From: Pseudomaricurvus alcaniphilus
Lineage (GTDB): Bacteria > Pseudomonadota > Gammaproteobacteria > Pseudomonadales > Cellvibrionaceae
Direction of reading: 5' to 3'
Length of the DNA stretch: 64,000 nucleotides
Assembly (NCBI RefSeq): GCF_011440395.1
Contig: NZ_JAAOIX010000003.1
Coordinates: 399,247 to 463,246, forward strand
Part shown: positions 50,286 through 57,607 of the stretch, one piece after another
Layout: each line of letters opens with the position of its first letter
Position numbering within the stretch: position 1 is the first letter of the stretch
Notes under the pieces: generated by a model
Database searches by the model: none
Told to the model about the DNA's origin: nothing
The model's input: the letters and a program-made list of their open reading frames with translations, nothing else
Position numbers and translations under genes: made by a program

Positions 50286-50717
50286 ATGAAATATTTTGCC
50301 CTATCATTGCTGGTGTTAGTGGTCGCAGGGTCAGGGTACCTGTGGTTGACAGCCGACCTCGATGTCGATGCGTCCCGCAGTGTACCTGCGGCGATCAACC
50401 AGTCACCCACTGCCAGCGGCGGTGCAATAGCAGGCGGGCAGACTATCGAGTCCCGTCGCTCGGCTCTGCAGCAGGTGGAGACGTCGCCGGCGGATAGTTC
50501 CACTGCGCCAGCCGTAACTCGCGAGCAGGAGATCGCTGCACTCGAAAAAGAGCAGGAACTTTTGCAAATGGCGGAACAATACGAAACAGTCCGTTCTGAC
50601 CCCGACAAACGCGAAGCCCATCGCCAGGCCATGAAGGAAAAGTTGGCCGCCTACAGCGATGCGGTTTTACCCATTGCCATGGAAAAGGCCAGATTGGCCC
50701 AGGAAGCCGCCAAATAA
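50286..50717 (+). CDS. Small membrane-anchored coiled-coil protein
   Basis: The protein has 143 residues. GGAG lies 6 bases before the ATG. An N-terminal hydrophobic helix (YFALSLLVLVVAGSGYLWL) acts as anchor or uncleaved signal and is followed by a Ser/Ala/Thr-rich linker to about residue 75. A charged helical region (EQEIAALEKEQELLQMAEQYETVRSD and beyond) then looks like a coiled coil and ends in an Ala/Lys-rich helix. No family is recognised; the layout resembles lipase-chaperone-like or periplasmic helical scaffold proteins. It lies between giant 2 and the DsbC-like gene and is probably cotranscribed with both, suggesting a role in periplasmic handling of island proteins. Confidence 0.65.
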   Translation: MKYFALSLLVLVVAGSGYLWLTADLDVDASRSVPAAINQSPTASGGAIAGGQTIESRRSALQQVETSPADSSTAPAVTREQEIAALEKEQELLQMAEQYETVRSDPDKREAHRQAMKEKLAAYSDAVLPIAMEKARLAQEAAK

Positions 50718-50780
50718 ACGTCGTCAGGTAATGGACGTTAAAAAGAGGTCGCCTGCTAAAAGGCACCGGAAAGAGGGTAT

Positions 50781-51677
50781 ATGTTAGACGCTGTTTCTGC
50801 GACCGGACTGCAACGAACCGGGTTCCGTGCGCTGCTGCTGATCGTTTTTTTTACTGCCAGCCTCAATGCTGGTGCCGCTACCGCCTTTGTGATTCCCGAT
50901 AAAAACCAGCACTCGGCCTTTTTATACAGCGATTGGGCTCCTGGGAGAGCCAATCTGCTGGTGTTTATCGATCCGCATTGCCCCTACTGCAAGCGAGCAA
51001 TTCCAAAGTTTGATGGGATAACCGATTACAACGTCTATGTATTTTGGGCCCCCATATTTGGTGAGCGCAGCGAAAGCACGATTCGACCCCTGTTTCACTG
51101 CCAGAGGCCCACCAGCGACGAAATCCTGCACCGGTTTGCGGTGCGTGGCGATATTGAGGGCGCTACCGCTAAACGCAGTGGGCAAGCTGCACAGTGCGGC
51201 GACAAGTACGACCATGCATTGCGAGAACTGAACGACCGGGTGGTTGCCAGCTATCCGATTCACGGTGTGCCGGCGTTTTTTGTCCAGGGTGTGCAAACTT
51301 CACTGGCCAGTGTCTACCGTCCGCCGCTGGTACCGGGTAAATTCGTCAACGGTGTGGCGTTGGACTGGACTCGATACGAGGCGGCGAGAGTGGCGGCCTT
51401 TACGCGGCCCACCTCGGTGGCGCTGGTACTACCCGCCAGTTTTACCCCGGCGCAAGCCGGGTTGATTGATCAATATCGCCCGTCCTATATTTTTTCTGCC
51501 GGTAATTGGCGGGATATCTGCACCTCTATCCAGGTCTCCGGGTGTGGCGACCAGGCCGGCCTGGAGCAGAACCAGAAGTCCTACCTGGAGTTGATGGCAC
51601 TGCTTGGCTTGCAAGAACAGCAGGATGCCAGTTATTTAATCGCCGCAGATGGACGTGTGCGGATCCTCGGTCAATGA
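50781..51677 (+). CDS. DsbC/DsbG-like periplasmic thioredoxin-fold protein
   Basis: The protein has 298 residues. GAGGG precedes the ATG at 50781, and a hydrophobic signal segment (ALLLIVFFTASLNAGAA) lies at about 14-34. VFIDPHCPYCKRAIPKF carries a CPYC active site, and GVPAFFV supplies the cis-proline loop of thiol-disulfide isomerases. The N-terminal half fits DsbC/DsbG-type thioredoxin folds. The region from about 195 onward is an extension with a further Cys pair (DICTSIQVSGCGDQ). It sits at the end of the C unit. The necks and tips of A, B and C contain many cysteines that need correct pairing outside the cytoplasm, so dedicated folding assistance is a plausible role, though a general one is possible. 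Confidence 0.78.
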   Translation: MLDAVSATGLQRTGFRALLLIVFFTASLNAGAATAFVIPDKNQHSAFLYSDWAPGRANLLVFIDPHCPYCKRAIPKFDGITDYNVYVFWAPIFGERSESTIRPLFHCQRPTSDEILHRFAVRGDIEGATAKRSGQAAQCGDKYDHALRELNDRVVASYPIHGVPAFFVQGVQTSLASVYRPPLVPGKFVNGVALDWTRYEAARVAAFTRPTSVALVLPASFTPAQAGLIDQYRPSYIFSAGNWRDICTSIQVSGCGDQAGLEQNQKSYLELMALLGLQEQQDASYLIAADGRVRILGQ

Positions 51678-51686
51678 GCTAACTGT

Positions 51687-51965
51687 ATGGAATGTCGCAA
51701 GGGCTGTGGCATGTGCTGCATCGAGCCGTCCATTGTGCAGCCGCTGCCAGGTATGCCGGCGGGCAAAAAGGCCGGTGAACACTGCGTTAATCTTGACCTC
51801 TCGGATTACACCTGCAAAATCTGGGGGCAACCCGAATACCCGGATTTCTGCCGCATTTTCAAGCCGGAGCCGGAATTCTGTGGCTCCACCCGCACCGAGG
51901 CGGAGCAAATATTGCGGTTTTTGGAAAGCTCGACCCGGCCGGATGGTCGGTCGGGGAGGGTCTAG
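51687..51965 (+). CDS. YkgJ-family cysteine-cluster protein
   Basis: The protein has 92 residues. It opens MECRKGCGMCCIEPS, the CxxxCGxCC cluster of the YkgJ/UPF0153 family, and has later conserved cysteines in GEHCVNL, YTCKIWG, DFCRIF and EFCGS. The family is thought to bind zinc or an iron-sulfur cluster; its function is unknown. It starts 9 bases after the DsbC-like gene, and its stop overlaps that of the convergent PilZ gene by 4 bases. Its link to the island is likely positional only. Confidence 0.85.
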   Translation: MECRKGCGMCCIEPSIVQPLPGMPAGKKAGEHCVNLDLSDYTCKIWGQPEYPDFCRIFKPEPEFCGSTRTEAEQILRFLESSTRPDGRSGRV

Positions 51966-52327
51966 TCCTCCTGCAACAGCCTCTCTGAAATTTGCTGCTT
52001 CCACGCAACCAGACCGGAGCCGTCTGAATCCAGCAGGGATAGGCCAGTCATCCATTGATCGCTGCCCTGTTGCGGAAATTGCCACTTGACCTCGGTCACC
52101 AGGGTGATGGGGGCCATTTGCTCCAGTTGGACGGCGATATTAAGTATCAGGCCACGTTCCAGTGGCTGGTTAACGGAAATCTGCAGGCCATTGGCGGAGA
52201 TGTCCACGCTGTTGCAGATCAACAACTCCGGTGGGGAGCTGCCGTCATAGTTGGCGGATACCAACTCCAGCAGTACGGTTTCCCGGCTGTTGAGGCGATA
52301 ATCCTGGCGTCGGTTCTTTTGGTTCAT
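51962..52327 (-). CDS. PilZ-domain protein
   Basis: The protein has 121 residues. NRRQDYR near the N-terminus matches the RxxxR c-di-GMP-binding motif, and VDISANGLQI matches the D/NxSxxG motif of PilZ domains. The domain covers nearly the whole protein. By family knowledge such single-domain proteins are c-di-GMP sensors that act by protein contact. It starts within the stop of the DUF1631 gene (ATGA overlap), so the two are translationally coupled. The overlap suggests a joint role in surface behaviour; the downstream target is unknown. Confidence 0.85.
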   Translation of the reverse strand: MNQKNRRQDYRLNSRETVLLELVSANYDGSSPPELLICNSVDISANGLQISVNQPLERGLILNIAVQLEQMAPITLVTEVKWQFPQQGSDQWMTGLSLLDSDGSGLVAWKQQISERLLQED

Positions 52328-54135
52328 TTATGGTTCTTCCTCAGTCCACGGACAATGGTTTCCAGGCTGTTTTCAAAGTCCTTGCCCCGGCTCAGTATTT
52401 GCAGCTGATCCGCGGCAACCAATTGCACCAGTTCGTTCAGGGAGTATTCTGCGACGCGATGGCCCACGCGGTCGGTAAAAATATACTTTTCGGCAGTTTG
52501 CAGTTTTACCGACAACTTGATTTGCACAGGGGCTTGCGCCGGCAGGGAGAGCAACAGCCAGGAGCCACAATTCAGGTCAATAATCGATTTTTGAATAGCC
52601 GCATGATCGCTGCTTGAGAGCGGCTCGCGGGGCGCGGCAGGTGCACTGCGCCGTTGTAATTCTTGTGCCTCCCGGGCAGCTTTCTCTGCGGCCTGCTGGC
52701 GTTCTGCTGTGGCCTGTTGCTGCCGGGTTCGATCCTGTTGTTTTTGTTGATAGTGCTTTTGCAGCTGTTGCAGGGCTTGGGCAAGGCAATTTCGATACAG
52801 TTGTCGTGGCTTCAGTGGTGTAACCAGCTTCAGCGCCAGCGCGTTACTGAACTCCTCGAAAGTGTAGCGCGAGAGTATGCTGCCGTCCGCCGCGGAGAAT
52901 ACCAGGCAATCTTTACGAGCTTCTTTATACAACAATTTGCCGGCCTGTTTTTGGCCATCTTTCGTGGAAAATAAAAACCAGTGCTGGGGCTGGTATTGCT
53001 CCAGACTCCGGATAGTGAGTTGGTCGATGACCGCTGCCTGGCGAACTTCTTTGGTCTCATCCAGGGCGGCAAACTCAATGCAGCTTGGGGTGTGGCCTTG
53101 CAAGACTTCGATAAAATAGTGAATCAGAAGCCTGAAAAAGTCTTCATAGCCACTGCAGGTGCTGAATTGTCGATAATAGGAATCGTCGAGTTGCTCCATC
53201 AGCGCCGGCAGCAGGGTGTCAATTTTCTTTCGTTGTTGGCTGGCGCCAGCCAGGCTCGCTGCCGAGCTGTCCGTTTGCGGGAATGCCCATGATAATACCT
53301 GCAGCAGACGTTGCCATTGCCTCCAGGCGGGCGCATCAATACCGTGGTTGATCACCAGGTATTGCAGGTCGCCAACCAGGGGCGATTTGATAAAACTGGC
53401 AATATCTGTGGGCAAGGGCCTGCCAGCAAGGCGCTGGTCGATATACAACAGCACTGACCGCTGCGCATGCTTGATGTCGATGGCGGCCATTTCCCGTTGC
53501 AGAATCCGTGCTTCTATGGCCTGGGCGCGAGCCAGCTCGCCCCGTCGCAATTGGCGAAATCCTGTTAGCTGTTGATTGACTTCCTCCCGGTTGTTGATGT
53601 CCAGGCTGCGAAGCCGGGTGGCAAAGTCGGCCAGCCACTCGGGCAGTTGCCGGCCCGCCCGTCCCGGTGCGGGTGCCCAGGTGCTCAAATGTTCAAACAG
53701 TTCTTGCAGCAGTAGGGCCAGGGGGTGTTCGAAGTTGATAATATGGTCTGGCCGCAACAGTAAGCGGCAGCCGAGCAGCAGGCTGGCGCTCTGCAGTTGA
53801 CGGCAAAGGTTCGGGTGGGGCCGACTTGTACGCCAGAGCTGCTGCAGCAAGCTGTCTACCAGCAGCAGGGCGGCCCGATATTGCGGCTCAATCTGCAGTG
53901 CTTTTGGTTGTTGCAGTAGTAGCCGCTGCAGCCCGGTGAAGCTTGCTTCTGTGTTTACCCCCGTGGGCGCGACGGAATCTAATTCACTCACAAGCTCGAG
54001 CAGTTGCAAGGGGCTGATATAGCGGGCGCCTTTTGCCACACCCAAATCAAGTTCATTGAGCAAACGCAGGGCTTGAAACAGACTCTGTGTGTGACCTTTA
54101 AGAATCTTGTTGGTGGGCAGTTGCAGGGCTGACAT
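52324..54135 (-). CDS. DUF1631-family protein
   Basis: The protein has 603 residues and is mostly helical. A Gln/Arg/Ala-rich coiled coil lies at about 455-495 (QQKQQDRTRQQQATAERQQAAEK). Two related beta modules surround it: FLFSTKDGQKQAGKLLYKEARKDCLVF with YTFEEFSNAL at about 390-435, and GSWLLLSLP with KLSVKLQTAEKYIFTDRVGHRVAEYSLNELV near the end. That last pattern is typical of DUF1631 proteins, which often neighbour PilZ genes and have been linked to c-di-GMP-dependent surface traits. Here the PilZ gene overlaps it by 4 bases. No enzymatic motif is seen. The start is the ATG at 54135; the 170 bases to the next gene show no clear terminator. Confidence 0.7.
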   Translation of the reverse strand: MSALQLPTNKILKGHTQSLFQALRLLNELDLGVAKGARYISPLQLLELVSELDSVAPTGVNTEASFTGLQRLLLQQPKALQIEPQYRAALLLVDSLLQQLWRTSRPHPNLCRQLQSASLLLGCRLLLRPDHIINFEHPLALLLQELFEHLSTWAPAPGRAGRQLPEWLADFATRLRSLDINNREEVNQQLTGFRQLRRGELARAQAIEARILQREMAAIDIKHAQRSVLLYIDQRLAGRPLPTDIASFIKSPLVGDLQYLVINHGIDAPAWRQWQRLLQVLSWAFPQTDSSAASLAGASQQRKKIDTLLPALMEQLDDSYYRQFSTCSGYEDFFRLLIHYFIEVLQGHTPSCIEFAALDETKEVRQAAVIDQLTIRSLEQYQPQHWFLFSTKDGQKQAGKLLYKEARKDCLVFSAADGSILSRYTFEEFSNALALKLVTPLKPRQLYRNCLAQALQQLQKHYQQKQQDRTRQQQATAERQQAAEKAAREAQELQRRSAPAAPREPLSSSDHAAIQKSIIDLNCGSWLLLSLPAQAPVQIKLSVKLQTAEKYIFTDRVGHRVAEYSLNELVQLVAADQLQILSRGKDFENSLETIVRGLRKNHK

Positions 54136-54305
54136 CTGGTCACTTACCGGTTGATCAGGCGGGTCGGAAACTCCTTAAGGCTAGCACAAATAACCTGATT
54201 GTGAGGCCGGCGAGCCGGATTAAAGCGGCGCGACAGGTCGACAGTGCGCCTGTGGCAGCCACTCTGCAGCTGTTGTTGCGGGCGTTTGGGTGAGGTTGCT
54301 AATTC

Positions 54306-55088
54306 TCAGCAGCGCGATTCAGCCTGGGCCACCTTTTTCAGGGCGTCCATATCCAGAATGGTAATCTCTTTCTTGTCCACCGCCAGCAGATTGGATTTTT
54401 GAAAGCGGCTCAAGACCCGGCTGACCGTTTCAATCGTCAAACCGAGATAATTGCCTATATCCGCCCGGGACATGGGCAGGCGAAAGCAGGTGGCGGACAG
54501 GTGGCGATGGTGATTGCGAGTGGATATGCTCAACAACAGTGAGGCAACGCGCTCGTCGGCGCTGTTTTTACTGAGCAGGGTGATCAGCTGCTGGTCTGAG
54601 GTGATCTCCTTGCTCATCAGGGAAAAAAAGTGGCGCTGCAAGCCGGGCAACTTCAGGCTCAGCTCCTCGAGGCGCGAGAAGGGTATTTCACAGACAGCGG
54701 CGGTTTCCAGGGCGATGGCCGAGTTGGTGTGATGATTCTGGGCAATGCCGTCCATCCCCAGGATTTCTCCCGGCAGATAAAAGCCGGTTACCTGCTCCTG
54801 GCCACCATTGGTGATGCTGATCGCCTTTATGGTGCCAGAGCGGATGGCGAACACCGAGCGAAATGGCGCGCCGGTGTGGTAGAGGTACTCTCCTTTTTGC
54901 AGAGGGCGGCCCCGCTGGATGATTTCATCCAGTCGATCAATATCATCCACGTGCAAACTGATTGGCAGGCAGATGGCATTGAGGCGACAGTCGCCACAGG
55001 AGACAAGGGGATTATGATGGCATTTGGCTTGGCTATTCCCGCTACTGTCGGAAGTGCTGTTGCTACTGGCTATATTCTTGCGGCTCAT
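54306..55088 (-). CDS. fnr: FNR/Anr-type oxygen-sensing transcriptional regulator
   Basis: The protein has about 260 residues. The N-terminus has SCGDCRLNAICLP, giving the CxxCxxxxxC triad, and a fourth cysteine in ETAAVCEIP, the four ligands of the oxygen-labile 4Fe-4S cluster of FNR. A cyclic-nucleotide-binding-like beta barrel, a dimer helix and the recognition helix segment LTIETVSRVLSRFQ follow. SR and ETVSR match FNR specificity for TTGAT half-sites. I prefer the ATG at 55088; a TTG at 55100 would add four residues. It is predicted to control the anaerobic response. It lies behind a HemN-like gene and near an Anr box at 56465-56478, as hemN and anr do in Pseudomonas. Confidence 0.9.
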   Translation of the reverse strand: MSRKNIASSNSTSDSSGNSQAKCHHNPLVSCGDCRLNAICLPISLHVDDIDRLDEIIQRGRPLQKGEYLYHTGAPFRSVFAIRSGTIKAISITNGGQEQVTGFYLPGEILGMDGIAQNHHTNSAIALETAAVCEIPFSRLEELSLKLPGLQRHFFSLMSKEITSDQQLITLLSKNSADERVASLLLSISTRNHHRHLSATCFRLPMSRADIGNYLGLTIETVSRVLSRFQKSNLLAVDKKEITILDMDALKKVAQAESRC

Positions 55089-55144
55089 GATGTAAGGCAA
55101 TCCATTGAATGCGGGGGAGCGCGACGCTCACCAACTGCAGCTGG

Positions 55145-56290
55145 CTATTCTGCTACAGAGGCAGAGCCGGGTAAAGTACCAGTTGCGGCCCGCAGGTGCT
55201 CTATCAAGGCGTCACACAGTATGGCCAGGCTGCGCACCCCCGCAGCGGTCAGCCTCAACTCGCCTTGGCGGATGCTGTAGAGTACCCGGCCTGGCGGCTG
55301 CAGTTGTGACCAGGCCTGCTCGATCAGTGGCAGCAGGTTCCATTGGTATCGTCGTCGAAAGTAGGTCAAGTCCAGGTTGTGATAGCACAGTAATTGAGCC
55401 AGCACCGGCTTGAAGTTGTGGGCGGGCAGGCCGGAAGGGATACGATCCGGGCTTTGGGCGGTCAGGTAAGCGGGCAATTGGCGAGGGTTTTGTCTGTGCA
55501 AACTGCCCCAGGAGCTGCTGTTGCCCGGCCCCAGGCCGATGATGTCAGTGACGCCCTGGCAGTTGTAACCGTGATTGGTTAAACACAGCTGTCTTTGCCT
55601 TTGGGCACGCGCCAAAGCCGAATCGCTGCTGACAAAGCAGTCATTGCCCAGCACTCGGTACCCCAGGGTCGTCATACCGGTAAACAGGGCATCGAAATTA
55701 CGGCTGTTTTCCGCGCTGCACGGGAAGCGGCCCAGGGATACGCAGTGGGGCAGGGTGGAGCCACGGGCGGACAGCTGTTTCAGGGTTTTCACCAGGCTTG
55801 CCAGCGGTCGGGTGAGGGTCAGGTTGACGTGTTGATAGTGAAAGTCCGCAGCGATGCTGATACTTCGCAGCAGGGCAGGCAGGTTCAGTGTTTTACAGTC
55901 TTCGATGCGGATCTCCACACTGTTAAAGCCGAGCCCTTTAAACAGGGCAGCCCGCACTTCATTGAAGTCTTCGAGATCAAATGTCACGCTGTAGCGGCAG
56001 CTGTTGACTTCGCCGAGGGAGTAGCAGCGGCCCAGAAAATACATGATTTCAGTGACGTCGGCGCTGTCGAGGATACTTTGTGGCAGCTGCCAATCCAGCC
56101 AGGATACCTTTCTCTGCCCGATGCCGGGGCTGCGCAGTTGCAATTCGCGCAACAGGCCTTCAACCAGGTGGCGGGAGGTGTAGGGGCCGGCTGCAAATAT
56201 TCGGCTGTACTCCCCGGGCGCATACAGGCTGATGCCCAGTGGTGTATGGGGGGCAGCGGAAAAGCCACAAACATTGGCTGGAATTGCCAT
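55145..56290 (-). CDS. HemN-like protein lacking the radical-SAM cysteines
   Basis: The protein has 381 residues. The ATG at 56290 has GGAG 9 bases upstream; a GTG at 56359 is the alternative. The overall match is to oxygen-independent coproporphyrinogen III oxidase. Examples are GLGFNSVEIRIED (HemN GFNRLSMGVQDF region), GYRVLGNDCFVSSDSALARAQRQ (GYxxIGMDHFAxPxDELAxAQ) and NHGYNCQGVTDIIGLGPGNSS (QGYTTQGDTDLLGxG). At the place where HemN has HIPFCxxxCxFCxC this protein reads SLYAPGEYSRIFAAGPYT, with no cysteine. It therefore cannot bind the 4Fe-4S cluster in the standard way and is unlikely to be an active radical-SAM oxidase. It may be a haem-binding or regulatory derivative, or a decaying gene with an intact frame. 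Confidence 0.72.
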   Translation of the reverse strand: MAIPANVCGFSAAPHTPLGISLYAPGEYSRIFAAGPYTSRHLVEGLLRELQLRSPGIGQRKVSWLDWQLPQSILDSADVTEIMYFLGRCYSLGEVNSCRYSVTFDLEDFNEVRAALFKGLGFNSVEIRIEDCKTLNLPALLRSISIAADFHYQHVNLTLTRPLASLVKTLKQLSARGSTLPHCVSLGRFPCSAENSRNFDALFTGMTTLGYRVLGNDCFVSSDSALARAQRQRQLCLTNHGYNCQGVTDIIGLGPGNSSSWGSLHRQNPRQLPAYLTAQSPDRIPSGLPAHNFKPVLAQLLCYHNLDLTYFRRRYQWNLLPLIEQAWSQLQPPGRVLYSIRQGELRLTAAGVRSLAILCDALIEHLRAATGTLPGSASVAE

Positions 56291-56464
56291 GCTGTTGCGC
56301 TCCAGCAAAGATTCCCAGCAGTAGCTGGCGCCGCCTAAATTATGGTTTATGGGATGCACGTTTATGATAGTCCTGGCCGCGGGTCAAGCCCATGGGTTTT
56401 ACCTGTCGTGGTGAGATTTATCGAATTGGCTGCTAAGAGTCTACGGAACAGGCGCTGAAACCCG

Positions 56465-56478
56465 TTGATGCAGGTCAA
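56465..56478. promoter_or_regulatory. Anr/FNR box
   Basis: TTGATGCAGGTCAA matches the Pseudomonas Anr consensus TTGAT-N4-GTCAA exactly and the E. coli FNR consensus with one mismatch. It lies in the divergent region between the HemN-like gene (175 bases from its ATG at 56290) and the DUF3014 gene (141 bases from 56619). An FNR/Anr regulator is encoded 1.4 kb away, so oxygen-dependent control of one or both genes is likely. Confidence 0.65.
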
Positions 56479-56618
56479 CTATAGGAGTTATAGTCGGGTC
56501 AGCGATAGGAAAGTTAGGGTGGATAACTTGTCTTTTGTCGCAGAAATAATAAGAAACTTAAGTGTCAAAACAACGTCTTAGTAGTTTATTGCCCCAATAA
56601 TTTATATGGATAGTCACT

Positions 56619-57404
56619 ATGAACCGGAAAATTCTTGCAGTTGCCGCTGTTGTTGTGCTGGCGGTCATTTTATTCCTGGTATTTAAGCCCTCCGAGCCTG
56701 AGAAGGTCGTCGTTGAGGAAACGGTGATAGCGCCGGCGCCGGCGCCGGCAGTTGTTCAAGCACCGGCTCCAGTAGAGCCGCAACCACCGGCCCAGCCACC
56801 GACACAATTGGAAGTGGAAGAACCGCCAATCCCCACCCCGGAAACTCTGGATGAAAGTGACACTTACGTGGTTGCGGCCGTAGAAAAGCTGTCGCCGCCG
56901 CTGCTGCAGTGGATCGTACCCGAAGAGCAGGTGCGCAAATTGGTGTTGGCGGTGGATGTACTGGCAGAAGGCAAATTGCCACAGCGTCACAAGCCCGTTG
57001 AAATTGATCTGCAGGCATTCAAGGTGGAAGAGCTGAACGGCAAGTATGAACTTTCCGACGCTAACCTCGATCGTTTAACCCCTTTGATTGATTCGATCGT
57101 CGCGATTGACCCCAAAACACTCGGCCAGCACTATCACGCCTGGATGCCACTGTTGGAGAAAGCCTATGGCGAACTTGGCAAGCAGGACAGTTTTAAAGCC
57201 CGGGTCGACCGTGTCATAAAGCGGATCCAGGAGGCTGGGCCGGCACCCGTTGACGCAACCCTGGTGCGCCCCCATGTGTTTTATGAATACAGCGACCCGG
57301 CATTGGAAAATCGCAGCGCCCTGGAAAAGTGGTTGTGGCGCATGGGCGATGAAAATCGCGAGAAGTTGCAGGCCTATTTGCGCGAGTTAAAATTCTATTT
57401 GTAA
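56619..57404 (+). CDS. DUF3014-family membrane-anchored protein
   Basis: The protein has 261 residues. One N-terminal transmembrane helix (ILAVAAVVVLAVILFLVF) is followed by a Pro/Ala/Glu-rich linker (about residues 25-80) and a helical soluble domain. WIVPEEQVRKLVLAVDVLAEGKLPQRHKPV and RPHVFYEYSDPALENRSALEKWLWRMG match the DUF3014 pattern of conserved Trp, Arg and Tyr. Function is unknown; the protein is predicted to be inner-membrane anchored with a periplasmic domain. It is monocistronic by position, with an inverted repeat 5 bases after its stop. No strong ribosome binding site precedes the ATG. Confidence 0.75.
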   Translation: MNRKILAVAAVVVLAVILFLVFKPSEPEKVVVEETVIAPAPAPAVVQAPAPVEPQPPAQPPTQLEVEEPPIPTPETLDESDTYVVAAVEKLSPPLLQWIVPEEQVRKLVLAVDVLAEGKLPQRHKPVEIDLQAFKVEELNGKYELSDANLDRLTPLIDSIVAIDPKTLGQHYHAWMPLLEKAYGELGKQDSFKARVDRVIKRIQEAGPAPVDATLVRPHVFYEYSDPALENRSALEKWLWRMGDENREKLQAYLRELKFYL

Positions 57405-57408
57405 ACAC

Positions 57409-57507
57409 GAGCCCGGGCCATCCGGGCTCACTATCCCACCTTCTGATCTTCATCATCCCAGCGGAAATATCCCCCCTCGACCTTGGTCCAATGGCCAGAT
57501 CGAGGGG
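57409..57507. terminator. Two hairpins between DUF3014 and propionyl/acetyl-CoA synthetase genes
   Basis: GAGCCCGG (57409-57416) pairs with CCGGGCTC (57422-57429) around a 5-base loop, 5 bases after the stop of the upstream gene. A second perfect 8-bp pair is CCCCTCGA (57473-57480) with TCGAGGGG (57500-57507). Neither is followed by a T-run, so factor-independent termination is uncertain. The first is well placed for transcript end or 3' stabilisation. Confidence 0.4.
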
Positions 57508-57607
57508 AGCACTTTAGAGTAGTCGTCGTCCGGCTGGCTTAGCGGCAACGAAAAACTATAAAGCAAAAACAAGTAATTCAACCCAAGTGCTCCGCGTGGT
57601 GATAACA

